Source: Hanamia caeni
Lineage (GTDB): Bacteria > Bacteroidota > Bacteroidia > Chitinophagales > Chitinophagaceae
Reading direction: 5' to 3'
DNA length: 64,000 bases
NCBI RefSeq assembly: GCF_003721595.1
Contig: NZ_RJJR01000001.1
Location: forward strand, 496,001 to 560,000
Part shown: in pieces, positions 51,715 through 60,749 of the stretch
How positions within the stretch are numbered: the stretch's first letter is position 1
How the letters are laid out: every line of letters begins with the position of its first letter
Made by a program: the position numbers and the translations under genes
Notes under the pieces: generated by a model
Databases searched by the model: none
Told to the model about the DNA's origin: nothing
The model's input: only the letters and a program-made list of their open reading frames with translations

Positions 51715-53670
51715 ATGTTTAAGAATATAGATTATACAAAAACTTTAAGTCTAGTTAAATACATAAATAGCTTAGACCCAAAAATAATAAAAAGACTAAA
51801 TGCTTGTTTGAAAGCCAGTCCTCAAAAGGAAGCAATTGATCATAACAACAATCAAATACATAGCCCTACACTGGCACATGTAATTCATCAAGAGAAGCTA
51901 TTTAAACCTTTTATTCCTACTATTTCTGATGATATTCCATTGGATATTTACATTAATCTATGTGTTAATCAATATAATTTTCACAAATCATCGAATTACA
52001 AAACTGTATTAGAAAAAATTAGAAGTATTCCAATATATAAAGTGGCATATCAAATACATAATGATTTGGCGTTTATTTCTCTAGTGCATGCTTTATATCG
52101 ACGTAAAAGTTCTTGGGTAAAATTTATTGAAGGGTTCAATGGAAACGACTGGCAAGAAATTCATCTCTTAGCTGAAACCTTACCAATTTCTAATGCAAAA
52201 CTTGATGAATTTATTGTATGGATTTCATTAGTTGTTGAAAAGCAATCAAAGGATTTAGCTCTTAATGGAATTGCAAAATATATTTACGAATGGATCATTA
52301 GAAGCAAGACTGTTTATCTTGAAATAGATCGTGATTTAGTTGAATTAGCTGCAAATAATTCCGTGAATCTCATTCTTGGGTCCCTGCTAAGGGGTATAAA
52401 GGAAAAGCAACAAAAGAATAATAAATACTATATTCGAAAACTTGAAAATATTATTGTAGAAAGTAATGCTTATAAAATTTTACATGCGCTCGGAATAATC
52501 AGTTTAGATGATAAAACTTCAATTGATATTTATTATCAGTTGCTTCTATACAAAGTTAATCACGAGAATCTCAGGTTAAGTGATTTTATTAGTCTATGTT
52601 CTATTTTCCAATTGCATCGGCAAGAATTGTTTTCAAAAATTGATAATATAATTAAGATTTCCGAGAATGAGAGCGAGCTAAGATCTATTATTCGACTATT
52701 AATTAATGACGAAAAAAATGAAATAGAACCGTCCTGGAAACTAAAAAGCAGTTACTTTTTATTTGCTAAAAATATTGATTCTATCCAAAATGAACTCGAT
52801 TATTTTTTAATTTCCATTGCAGATAGAGATTTGCAGCAGGCTTATGAATTATTTGAGGCGAGAATGAAAATAATGGCGCACATTAATTTGCTAAAAGCTG
52901 CTTTTATTCATATAGTACAAAAGGACCTTCATTTGTTTCAATCCAAACTTATAAACTGGTTAAATCAGGAAGATTCATATTTACATCTTGCTGTTCGGGA
53001 GATTTGTTCTATACACGAACTTAATCAAAGCCTTTTTGAAATTCCCATAAATCTATTTGAAAACTATAGTAATGAGGACAAACTTTATATCGCTTATAAA
53101 ATTGTAGGATATGTGTATTCTATGGTTGCATTACAAAGACTAATACTTTCATTAGTTGAGTCGATAGATAAAGAAAACGACAGTTTAAACACCGCGATGT
53201 ATTTTATTCTAACTGAGTATGTGGCTTATAACTATAGAGGAACCTTAGAGCTTATAAAAAAATCTTTGATTGAACATAAGCTTACGGCTTTTGCAAAAGA
53301 ATTATTTGAAAAGACCATTGAATATTTCGAAAACTATTTTACTCAGTTAAAAAGCATTTTGATGGATAAGGAATTAAAACCTTATAAAGAACATCTTTTG
53401 CTGAAGAGATTTTATATGCAGAAACAATTCTCTGGTTTGCCAGAGACTGCAAGAAAAAACTCGATTTCAAATCTTTTTAAAAATACCCAGATAAATTCCA
53501 GCAAATGGGCAATACGTCGTTCAGGACAACTAAAGCATGAAATTAGAGACCTCGGTCATATATCTGTAACTTCAGAATTTCCTTCGGGGGAAATTTTAAA
53601 TCCTATTTACCAAGAGTATATCCGAAGAACTTATCAAAAAATACAAAAGAATGAAATTAATTTTCACTGA
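51715..53670 (+). CDS. Large all-helical protein, first gene of a two-gene unit
   Basis: 651 residues, AT-rich gene, no signal peptide, no TM, no P-loop or nuclease motif visible. The sequence is almost all helix with Leu/Ile-rich amphipathic stretches (LDEFIVWISLVVEKQSKDL, INLLKAAFIHIVQKDLHLF), suggesting a superhelical scaffold of the HEAT/TPR type. The C-terminus is basic (RKNSISNLFKNTQINSSKWA, IRRSGQLKHEIRDLG) and may bind nucleic acid or the partner. Its last 20 bases overlap the start of the nuclease-domain gene, so the two are translationally coupled. I do not recognise the family. Confidence 0.75.
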   Translation: MFKNIDYTKTLSLVKYINSLDPKIIKRLNACLKASPQKEAIDHNNNQIHSPTLAHVIHQEKLFKPFIPTISDDIPLDIYINLCVNQYNFHKSSNYKTVLEKIRSIPIYKVAYQIHNDLAFISLVHALYRRKSSWVKFIEGFNGNDWQEIHLLAETLPISNAKLDEFIVWISLVVEKQSKDLALNGIAKYIYEWIIRSKTVYLEIDRDLVELAANNSVNLILGSLLRGIKEKQQKNNKYYIRKLENIIVESNAYKILHALGIISLDDKTSIDIYYQLLLYKVNHENLRLSDFISLCSIFQLHRQELFSKIDNIIKISENESELRSIIRLLINDEKNEIEPSWKLKSSYFLFAKNIDSIQNELDYFLISIADRDLQQAYELFEARMKIMAHINLLKAAFIHIVQKDLHLFQSKLINWLNQEDSYLHLAVREICSIHELNQSLFEIPINLFENYSNEDKLYIAYKIVGYVYSMVALQRLILSLVESIDKENDSLNTAMYFILTEYVAYNYRGTLELIKKSLIEHKLTAFAKELFEKTIEYFENYFTQLKSILMDKELKPYKEHLLLKRFYMQKQFSGLPETARKNSISNLFKNTQINSSKWAIRRSGQLKHEIRDLGHISVTSEFPSGEILNPIYQEYIRRTYQKIQKNEINFH

Positions 53671-55357
53671 CTATATCGCATCTTTAAAAGAGGAAAAGGA
53701 ACTTGACAGTCTCATTGAGGACATTTTACGTGAGTATGATTTTGAAATAGTGTTCAGTCCGAAAAAAGGGGTAAGACAGTATGGTGTTGATATTTATGCT
53801 GTGGGGACGGATTGGAAAGATGGTATCAAAAAACTGTTTCTTATAACTGTTAAACAAGGTAATTTAGACAGAAAGAATTGGGAAAATGGGCCTCAGGCTT
53901 TACAACCTTCACTGCAGAACATAACCACAGTCTTTGTACGTAATAACATTTTGCCTGCCCATAAGAATCTTCCAATAAAAATTCTTGTAGCACATAACGG
54001 TGAAAATGATTCAGCTATTCAACAAAATTTTGTCGGTTTTGCTGATTTGAACCCAAATTATGAATTTGATATTTGGCAATTGGAAACATTAGTTTCACTA
54101 GTGCAAGAAAAATTGATTAATGAAAATGTATTTTCAGACAAGGCTAAAAGAGCGTTGAGAAAGATAGTTATTAATGTTTCAAATCCGGATTATGATTTTG
54201 CGGATTACATTTTTTTATTGGCAGAAATAGTTAATCAAATAGAGTTTAAAAAGAGTAGTAAAAAGCAGAATTTAAAACAACTAAGAAAAATAAATCTCAT
54301 AAATACTATTGTTATTTCTTATTGTGAATATGAAAATGACTTACGACTAGGATTAAAGCTTTCTGAGATAACAAGTTTGCAAATGTGGAAAATAATCAAT
54401 GAAAATGGAAATGTATCTGATGTTGACTACTTTAATGAATTTTTCAAAACCTTAATTACTCGTCATGATCTTCTTCATAAATACTTAAACAAAATTCTTC
54501 CTATCTGCTATATTAAGGATGGGTTAAGTAAGCATAGTCATGATTCTGTTACTTATTCGTTAGCGGTTTATGAGCATTTAGGCCTTATAGCCTTATCTGG
54601 TTTAGAATTTCTTCAATTTGCAGAATTATATTCAACAAAGAGCCCTGAGATTGCTACAATGCTGATAAATTACGCGAAGGAATGTGTAAATGGTATTATC
54701 GGTGTGTTCAATAATAATGTAATTGTTTTTAGTCCACGTGCTGATGATCAAATTATTGAAATTAATCTGTGCTTTCTTTTACTTTTCAAATTTGAAAAGA
54801 ACGACGATATAAAAACGTTGCTTTTAGAATTTAATGAAGGCATTGCTCGTGCAAAAATGTTCTCAAATGTTGCTCCATCTTTTAATAACAGTATTGACGA
54901 AATTTACGAATTGGATATTGATATTAACAAGAGAAAAAAACATGACTATAAATCATCTTGCCTATTATTAATTCTTACAGAGTGGGCGCTTGTTATAAAT
55001 GATGCTGAGGTATATCAGAATTTCTTTGAATTAAAAAACCGTCTTTTTAAAGACATTGACTTGATTCTTTGGTTTCCGGACAATGAAACAGAGAAAAATC
55101 TATATACAGAATGTGCTTATCCAAATACAGGATACAGTCTTTCCAATATCGAGTTGTTAGATAGCTTTGAGGATTTTAAGCAAATAACTTTGACAGAATA
55201 TGTAAATAATTGCGAAGAGGCCAATTATTATTTTATTAAAGAAAACTTATGGATAATTGGATTAATAGCTAGTAGGCATTATAGAACCTACATCTTTCCA
55301 TATTACTGGAGAAGTTTGATTATCAATCAATCGGCTTCACAAAGCGTAAGAATTTAA
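53651..55357 (+). CDS. Nuclease-domain protein with long helical C-terminus
   Basis: 568 residues. The N-terminal about 160 residues look like a restriction-endonuclease fold: KKGVRQYGVDIYAVG carries D47, and LFLITVKQGNLDRKNW has T66-x-K68 followed by Q69, i.e. D-x18-(T)xK with the Glu of the usual motif replaced by Thr. The next part (PALQPSLQNITTVFVRN-like, then ILVAHNGEND) fits the closing strands. The rest is helical with no recognised domain. The ATG at 53651 lies inside the end of the upstream gene. The likely role is nucleic-acid cleavage or binding under control of the upstream scaffold protein (inference). Confidence 0.75.
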   Translation: MKLIFTDYIASLKEEKELDSLIEDILREYDFEIVFSPKKGVRQYGVDIYAVGTDWKDGIKKLFLITVKQGNLDRKNWENGPQALQPSLQNITTVFVRNNILPAHKNLPIKILVAHNGENDSAIQQNFVGFADLNPNYEFDIWQLETLVSLVQEKLINENVFSDKAKRALRKIVINVSNPDYDFADYIFLLAEIVNQIEFKKSSKKQNLKQLRKINLINTIVISYCEYENDLRLGLKLSEITSLQMWKIINENGNVSDVDYFNEFFKTLITRHDLLHKYLNKILPICYIKDGLSKHSHDSVTYSLAVYEHLGLIALSGLEFLQFAELYSTKSPEIATMLINYAKECVNGIIGVFNNNVIVFSPRADDQIIEINLCFLLLFKFEKNDDIKTLLLEFNEGIARAKMFSNVAPSFNNSIDEIYELDIDINKRKKHDYKSSCLLLILTEWALVINDAEVYQNFFELKNRLFKDIDLILWFPDNETEKNLYTECAYPNTGYSLSNIELLDSFEDFKQITLTEYVNNCEEANYYFIKENLWIIGLIASRHYRTYIFPYYWRSLIINQSASQSVRI

Positions 55358-55505
55358 TTTCGGCTTCGTACTGTAAAAAAAAAGTTTGCCAGTACCCTTT
55401 CAGTGAGGCCGGTACATCCAAATCCCAATTTTTGTAAGAAATTTGGTTTACATTTTGCTCCCCGTATATTTTAATCATTAAATTACTAAATGATGAGCAG
55501 CGCAT
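55323..55505 (-). pseudogene. Possible gene relic with SSFLQYE-type C-terminus
   Basis: A 60-codon frame ending LKGYWQTFFLQYEAEIKFL plus ten residues. Two shorter relics at 57602-57660 and 59640-59700 (minus strand) translate as SSFLQYEPEVRMLIKDE and (after a stop) KYEPEVRMLIKDE, so a common parent gene with this C-terminus is likely. The reading frame overlaps the end of the nuclease gene by 35 bases on the opposite strand. Weak evidence. Confidence 0.3.
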
Positions 55506-55708
55506 TTGTAAAAGAATCGGAAGAGCAGTGGCTTCATGATATTCAGCCTACCTTACCAGCTCTGATTGTATACCGCTCTGGCGCAGGTCTCCAGACCTGT
55601 GCGTGAGCGTTACTTTACCACCTTGTTGCTGGTCTGTCGCAGGAATATTTTACAGCTTATCAATATAAAGCAAGAGATCAGCAAAGATTCAGCAGCAGCG
55701 CTGCTTAT
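55506..55708 (+). repeat. Family C palindrome
   Basis: At about 55571-55612: ctggcgcaggtctccagacc then tgtgcgtgagcgttacttta. The core GCGCAGGTCT-cc-AGACCTGTGC is a near-perfect inverted repeat. Related copies are at 57490, 57698 (inverted), 59506 and 62561. This family is found only to the right of the defence-like island. Confidence 0.8.
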
Positions 55709-56197
55709 TTAATTCCGGTTCATTTTGTAACGGTTCTCTCCGGCAAGCGCCAGCCTGTTTTCGTGAGAGGAAATATATCTTTCAAAATCTTCCGGAATGG
55801 TTAAGTGCTCATATACCTCATCATAGAAATAAAGTTCCAGGCTAAAGATGATCGTTTTATGTTTATTGATTTTGAATTTCAGCGTAGCCTCTAAGTCCCA
55901 TGGCGTAACGCTTATTTCTGCCGCGCCATTAAGATAACGCATCCAGCTTTGAGTATAGCCGAGATGATCAACATCTTCTGTTTTATTCAGTTTAAAACCG
56001 GCAATAAATTCATCAACAGTATCTCCTTCAGTGCTAATGTCGAAGGCATTAGGCCCGTAATCGTGATTGGATAATGAAAAGAACGTCCACAGCATGTTTC
56101 CCTCTGCTTTGCCAAACTCCATTCCTACTGAATTTCTGAAACGATTATTGCGGTTTTGGAAATAAGTAATTATATCCTCGTTCCGGACATCTGCCAT
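55709..56197 (-). CDS. Hypothetical protein
   Basis: 162 residues, soluble, mixed alpha/beta, acidic in the middle. N-terminus MADVRNEDIITYFQNRNNRF; other text NAFDISTEGDTVDEFIAGF, LEATLKFKINKHKTIIFSLE. No signal peptide or TM and no domain I recognise. GC content is back to the genome average, so it lies outside the island. Monocistronic. Confidence 0.7.
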   Translation of the reverse strand: MADVRNEDIITYFQNRNNRFRNSVGMEFGKAEGNMLWTFFSLSNHDYGPNAFDISTEGDTVDEFIAGFKLNKTEDVDHLGYTQSWMRYLNGAAEISVTPWDLEATLKFKINKHKTIIFSLELYFYDEVYEHLTIPEDFERYISSHENRLALAGENRYKMNRN

Positions 56198-56587
56198 AAA
56201 AGTAAATTAGTGAGCCGAAAATAAAAAAAATGGTCAAGTATCCAAAATCATATTGAAGTCAAAGTCTTTTTCTGGTGCAAACCTGGCAGCAATGTCTTTC
56301 TGCCTTGGCCATGCTTATGACGCTCCATTGCTTATCAGAGATAGCAACTTTTTTTTGCAAATCAAATACGAGCAGCAAACTCTTGAGTTCGTTTGCGGTT
56401 CGAGGGTTTGAATTTCCCACGGATAAGTACAACCAACAACTTCTTTTCCTCATCCCCTGGATTTCATGTTCGCACGTACCATATAAAATTTAAGTTAAGA
56501 TATGATAGATATAGTAAAAACCTGCAATTAAAATAATCGCCGCTTACAGAAAATCTATTCCGTTAATTACGTTAATTTTATATTCCT
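56198..56587. other. Intergenic, nothing firmly recognised
   Basis: A 64-codon minus-strand frame (56259-56453) contains SVGNSNPRTANELKSLLLVF and DLQKKVAISDKQW but lacks a credible start, so I do not call it. No palindrome of families A or C is seen here. Confidence 0.3.
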
Positions 56588-56628
56588 GCTCCGGAAAAGC
56601 AAACCTTCACTGGCTGATTTTCCGGAGC
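56588..56628. other. Perfect 11-bp inverted repeat upstream of a secreted-protein gene
   Basis: GCTCCGGAAAA (56588-56598) and TTTTCCGGAGC (56618-56628) with a 19-base loop. It lies 40 bases before the ATG at 56668. It could be an operator or the end of an upstream transcript; there is no following T-run. Confidence 0.5.
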
Positions 56629-56667
56629 ACGCCTCTTACTAATGGAGCCATTTATTTCAAAATCTAA

Positions 56668-57261
56668 ATGAATAATATGCGCTTCATTTTCCTTTTTCTC
56701 ATGCTGCTGACAATTAAATCGCAGGTCACTGCACAAACCACTAAAACCGGTTTATATGATCTCATAAAAAATTTTATGTACGACAGCACCGGTTACGAAA
56801 ATGTAGGTGACTGGGCGGTAGATAATCCAAAACAATACCCGGTGAAATGGAAAGATGATGGCATCATAATGAGTGAAGACACGAGTATTAATTTTTACAG
56901 GCGCGGAAATGCGACAGTCATTTTAACTAACGATTTGGGAAGCACACCTTTGCAATGGCAGCTTATGCTGAAGGGAGCAAGAAGCGGATATTCCTCATTC
57001 AGCATGCTTAGCCAGCCTTCGGAAAAATATAATAACCAGGTTACACTTGACAGTTTATTTGGGAACAAAAAATATGAAGCCAGGCTGATTAAAGCCTGTG
57101 ATAATAAGGTATCGGGATACAACTATTATGAACTCAATATTCCAAAAAAAGATCCTGAATTTTTAAAAGTTAGCTGGGTCAGTTTGAATGGCAAAACTGT
57201 ACTCCGGATTGATGGATATGACAACTGGAGCAAATATGCAGTGAAGCTTACTTGCAGGTAA
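56668..57261 (+). CDS. Secreted hypothetical protein
   Basis: 197 residues with a signal peptide (RFIFLFLMLLTIKSQVTAQ). The mature protein is mostly beta (GNATVILTNDLGSTPLQWQL, KVSWVSLNGKTVLRIDGYDN). I do not recognise a family. The ATG at 56668 is followed four codons later by a second ATG, either of which gives the signal peptide. Monocistronic. Confidence 0.7.
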   Translation: MNNMRFIFLFLMLLTIKSQVTAQTTKTGLYDLIKNFMYDSTGYENVGDWAVDNPKQYPVKWKDDGIIMSEDTSINFYRRGNATVILTNDLGSTPLQWQLMLKGARSGYSSFSMLSQPSEKYNNQVTLDSLFGNKKYEARLIKACDNKVSGYNYYELNIPKKDPEFLKVSWVSLNGKTVLRIDGYDNWSKYAVKLTCR

Positions 57262-57879
57262 TATTGCCTTAATTAGCCACGCCTTGGTTCGTGTCCCACG
57301 AACCACTATTTTTTGAGTGAAAGCAAAACAAGTTCCCCTTACTCTTTATTTAGAAAATGAAGACCTTTTATAGATTTACTAAATTCTGCTGGAATTTTGA
57401 AGCGGCACCACGTGCTACCAGCTACTTAATCACAACACCAAAATAACAATCACCGTTATTTCTTCATTTACTGTATCGATCCCAAATTCTTCCGGCTGGC
57501 GCATCTCCCGACCTGTGACTGTTCGTTACTAATCCCGGATGAAAGAATAAATCCGCAATTCCTGCCCTGCCACAAACATCACTCTTTTGCCCTTCGCTAA
57601 TTACTCGTCTTTAATCAACATCCTTACTTCCGGTTCGTACTGGAGAAAAGAAGATTTTAATCATTAAAAACACAAGCGCGACGCTTACGCCAGTGGGGGT
57701 TTTAAGTAACGCTCATGCACAGGCCAGGAGGCCTGCGCCAGAGCCAGCAAGCGGTTCCGGCTCGCGAAGGTTCGAACCATGTCGATGGCGATAATCTGTA
57801 ATGTCCAATGATCAATTTTTTACCAAATGGTAATTGCAGCAAGTGTATTGTTTTCTTCCTTTGCACTAAACAATAAACA
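57262..57879. repeat. Family C repeats and left member of a 210-base direct repeat
   Basis: Bases about 57482-57690 match 59500-59740: both contain ccgacctgtgactgttcgtt, actcttttg, ctttaatcaacatccttact, tccggttc, aagaagattt and a CAAGCG/CGCTT-type hairpin. An inverted family C palindrome follows at 57698-57745. The rest is the promoter region of the reductase gene. The direct repeats bracket the reductase-regulator operon. Confidence 0.75.
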
Positions 57880-58905
57880 ATGGAAAACAAAAGAGTATTA
57901 GTAACAGGTGTAACAGGGTTTTTAGGTGCTCACACGACTATTCAGCTTTTAGATAAGGGGTATGAAGTTGTCGGAACATTGAGAAGCAAAAACAGGATAC
58001 ATGCTATTAAAGCAGTCATTGGTAAGCACACAAAAAACATTCACCACCTGGCTTTTGCTGAAGCAGACCTGGATGACAACGATATATGGCTTAAGCTTAC
58101 CAAAAATGTAGATTACATACAACATATTGCCTCGCCTTTTCCAAGAACAGTTCCTGCGAACGAGGATGAGCTTATAACCCCTGCTAAAAATGGAACTTTA
58201 CATATTCTGAAAGCTGCCAGCACCAACCAGGTAAAACGGGTAGTTATGGTATCGTCTTTAGGCTCGATCGCCTATGGCAAAACAAAAAAAGAATTGGATA
58301 CTATCTTTGATGAAAATGACTGGACAGACGTTTCTAATCTTAAAGACACGACGCCCTATTACAGAAGTAAAACAATAGCCGAAAAAGTAGCCTGGGATTT
58401 TATAAAGCAGGAAAAAAACGGGTTGGAATTGGCTACTATTTGCCCGGGAGCAATTTTAGGCCCGGTAATAGATAATGACTATGGCACGTCTGCCAACATT
58501 ATTATCAGCCTGTTAAATGGCAGTCTTCCCGCATTGCCTAAAATTGAATTTGATATAGTAGATGTCAGGTCGGTTGCAGACTTACTGATTAAAGCTATGG
58601 AAATGCCACAAGCTGCAAATAACAGGTACATTGCCGCTTCGGGACATTTTACTTATAAAGAAATCGCACAAATTTTAAAACAGGAATATCCGGACAGGAA
58701 AATACCTTCTATAGTGCTTCCTGATTTGGTGACAAAAATATTTTCTATTTTTCAGCCACTATTGAAACCTGTGTTACTTGAAAATCGCAGAAGAAAAATT
58801 GATTCCGGTAAGGCCGCCAAAGAATTACAATGGCAGCCTTTATCATCCAAAGAAGCCATACTATCGTGCGCTCAAAGTGTTTTGGAAAACAAAATTGTAA
58901 CCTAA
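57880..58905 (+). CDS. NAD(P)-dependent epimerase/dihydroflavonol-4-reductase-like enzyme
   Basis: 341 residues of the extended short-chain dehydrogenase family. The Rossmann motif VTGVTGFLGAH is at the N-terminus, the active-site Tyr-x3-Lys is in TTPYYRSKTIAEK, and VMVSSLGSIAYG supplies the Ser. Such bacterial enzymes reduce aldehydes or ketones with NADPH. One base separates its stop from the ATG of a Crp-type regulator gene. The two make an operon bracketed by 210-base direct repeats. Confidence 0.9.
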   Translation: MENKRVLVTGVTGFLGAHTTIQLLDKGYEVVGTLRSKNRIHAIKAVIGKHTKNIHHLAFAEADLDDNDIWLKLTKNVDYIQHIASPFPRTVPANEDELITPAKNGTLHILKAASTNQVKRVVMVSSLGSIAYGKTKKELDTIFDENDWTDVSNLKDTTPYYRSKTIAEKVAWDFIKQEKNGLELATICPGAILGPVIDNDYGTSANIIISLLNGSLPALPKIEFDIVDVRSVADLLIKAMEMPQAANNRYIAASGHFTYKEIAQILKQEYPDRKIPSIVLPDLVTKIFSIFQPLLKPVLLENRRRKIDSGKAAKELQWQPLSSKEAILSCAQSVLENKIVT

Positions 58906-58906
58906 G

Positions 58907-59482
58907 ATGGAAAAATTAAAATCGGCTTTATCATTTGGCGGCATCCTGCCGGAAGGCGACATTGCTATCATCGCATCAGCATTCCAACACCGGGCGCTAA
59001 AGCCAGCGGAATATTTCCAAAAGTTCAACAAGATAGCTGATAAGATTGCCTTTGTGGAGAAGGGTGTTTTGAGAACATTTAGTTCAGATGAACAAGGGGA
59101 TGATGCAACAAAATATTTTGTGAGAGAAAATCAATTTTTTGCAGATATGATAAGTTATTATTCGGCACAGCCTGCCACAGACGCCATACAGGCAGTAACG
59201 CCTTGCCAGATATCCTGGATTTACTTTTCGTCTATTGAAAAACTATTTGTTGAAATCCCGGGCCTCTATATTTTTTTCAAAAGCGTTTCGGAATCTACAT
59301 TGTTAAACAAACTAAAGGACAATGATTTTTTAAATTTTGGAAATGCTAAAACCAGGTATCTTGAGTTTATAAAGCGTTATCCTGAAGTAGCTCAGCAAGT
59401 TCCGCAACAATATATCGCCTCTTATCTTAAGATCACGCCACAATCATTAAGCCGTATCAGGAAAGAATTGGTAAAAAAGTAA
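58907..59482 (+). CDS. Crp/Fnr-family transcriptional regulator
   Basis: 191 residues. N-terminal cyclic-nucleotide-binding-type beta barrel (KIADKIAFVEKGVLRTF, VRENQFFADMISYYS) and C-terminal helix-turn-helix (QQYIASYLKITPQSLSRIRK). The cAMP-binding residues are not conserved, as in many Bacteroidota members, so another signal or none is sensed. It probably regulates its own operon, including the reductase. Confidence 0.9.
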   Translation: MEKLKSALSFGGILPEGDIAIIASAFQHRALKPAEYFQKFNKIADKIAFVEKGVLRTFSSDEQGDDATKYFVRENQFFADMISYYSAQPATDAIQAVTPCQISWIYFSSIEKLFVEIPGLYIFFKSVSESTLLNKLKDNDFLNFGNAKTRYLEFIKRYPEVAQQVPQQYIASYLKITPQSLSRIRKELVKK

Positions 59483-59782
59483 TAGCGGATAACTCGCTTT
59501 CAGAAACACCCGGCTGGCGCAGGCCTCCGACCTGTGACTGTTCGTTACTAATCCTGAATGAAAGAGAAATTTGCAATTCGTGCCCGGCCACAAACATAAC
59601 TCTTTTGGCTTTCGCTAATTCCTGATAACAAAAGATAATTTACTCATCTTTAATCAACATCCTTACTTCCGGTTCATACTTTCAAAAAGAAGATTTTTAA
59701 TCATTTAAAACACAAGCGAGACGCTTGCGCCAGTTGTCGTCTAGGGGCAAAGCGCTAAACTTAAGTTACCTCTCCAGCCCAT
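59483..59782. repeat. Right member of the 210-base direct repeat
   Basis: About 59500-59740. It is the partner of 57482-57690, with one extra segment (cctgataacaaaagata). It includes a family C-like half palindrome (ctggcgcaggcctccgacct), the 3' relic encoding KYEPEVRMLIKDE (minus strand) and a hairpin CAAGCG-aga-CGCTTG (about 59714-59728). Confidence 0.75.
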
Positions 59783-60190
59783 TTATTTTACTCTTTTATA
59801 ATAATGCCTGAAGCCATCTGAGATCATATAATCAGTAAGTATCAGTTGGTTATTTTCGATGGTATATGCTTCTCCAGTGGGGTCGCCAAACTGATCAGAG
59901 TTAAAGTGAATTACTTTTACGGAAGTTGTATCACCTGTAACATAGTAGTTTCCCTTTAAAGGAGGCTTTCCGGTTTCAGTTACATAAAAAGAGGAATCGG
60001 GGTTAAAGTTCAATAAAAGCACACTGTTATTTTCCGCCTTTATTTTATGAAAGGCCAAACCACCTTCCGAATATTGCCATTGCCACTGCCCGGTAAGGTT
60101 GGAATTATCCGCAACAGTTATATCATCCTTTTTGCAACCGGGAGTAGTAACAAATATGAAAACTATTAAAATGAAGAATATGTTTTTCAT
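59783..60190 (-). CDS. Small lipoprotein, lipocalin-like
   Basis: 135 residues with a lipoprotein signal (FFILIVFIFVTTPGC, KK following). The mature part starts with a lipocalin-like strand (LTGQWQWQYSEGG) and contains repeated beta strands (VLLLNFNPDSSFYVTETGKP, PLKGNYYVTGDTTSVKVIHF) ending YYKRVK. That matches the small lipocalin-like lipoproteins common in this phylum. The ligand is unknown. Monocistronic. Confidence 0.8.
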   Translation of the reverse strand: MKNIFFILIVFIFVTTPGCKKDDITVADNSNLTGQWQWQYSEGGLAFHKIKAENNSVLLLNFNPDSSFYVTETGKPPLKGNYYVTGDTTSVKVIHFNSDQFGDPTGEAYTIENNQLILTDYMISDGFRHYYKRVK

Positions 60191-60454
60191 TAAAGGGCGT
60201 TTTAATTTAGAGAATATTTACATTTGGTTTTATTGACAACGGCATCTGGCAAAACGTTGCATCATTTTTTCCATCACTCACCAAAATAAAAAACCATTTA
60301 TTTCCTCGTTTACTGTACAACTTCTTTTTCCCCAGATACTAACTCCACCAAACGATCTTTCAAAATTAAATTCCGGTGGCTTCGTAGAATAATAATAACA
60401 ATGCGCTGGCGGGCGCAGAATCCGGAGAACCTAAAACAGGCTCCTCCCTGGTAA

Positions 60455-60690
60455 CTGCCGTATGCATAATACTTACAACCGGGCGTACAATATTTACAAC
60501 CAGGCGTACCGAAATCATAACCAAACGTATGGAAGCCATAACCGGGAGTACTGAAATCGCAACCAAACGTGCTATAGGAATAACCGGGCGTGTGGAAATC
60601 ACAACCAAACGTATTGAAATCATAACCGGACGTGCAAAAATCGCAACCGGACGTGCTATAAGAATAACCGGGCGTGTGAAAATTACAACT
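60455..60690. repeat. 21-bp minisatellite A (about 11 copies)
   Basis: Tandem degenerate 21-base units of the form aaatcacaaccaaacgtattg, alternating accgggcgt and accaaacgt cores. On the minus strand the frame 60717-60310 encodes a heptad pattern ([CY]-x-[FY]-x-T-[PF]-G), such as GCDFSTPGYGFHTFGYDFG. That frame has no signal or domain, and two other frames are also open, so coding is uncertain. Confidence 0.8.
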
Positions 60691-60697
60691 TGTGTTT

Positions 60698-60732
60698 AAG
60701 AGGTGACACCTTTTCAAAAGGTGTCACCTCTT
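60698..60732. other. Perfect 17-bp inverted repeat between two minisatellites
   Basis: Left arm 60698-60714 (AAGAGGTGACACCTTTT), one central base, right arm 60716-60732 (AAAAGGTGTCACCTCTT). It is exactly complementary over 17 bases. On both strands the stem ends next to T-rich or A-rich DNA, so it could serve as a terminator in either direction, a recombination site or an RNA hairpin. Confidence 0.85.
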
Positions 60733-60749
60733 TATCAATCTGTTCAGAG

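Noticed and set aside
56395..56420. tRNA-like T-arm (ggttcgagggtttgaa)
   Set aside because: No matching acceptor stem, anticodon arm or CCA end could be found around it.
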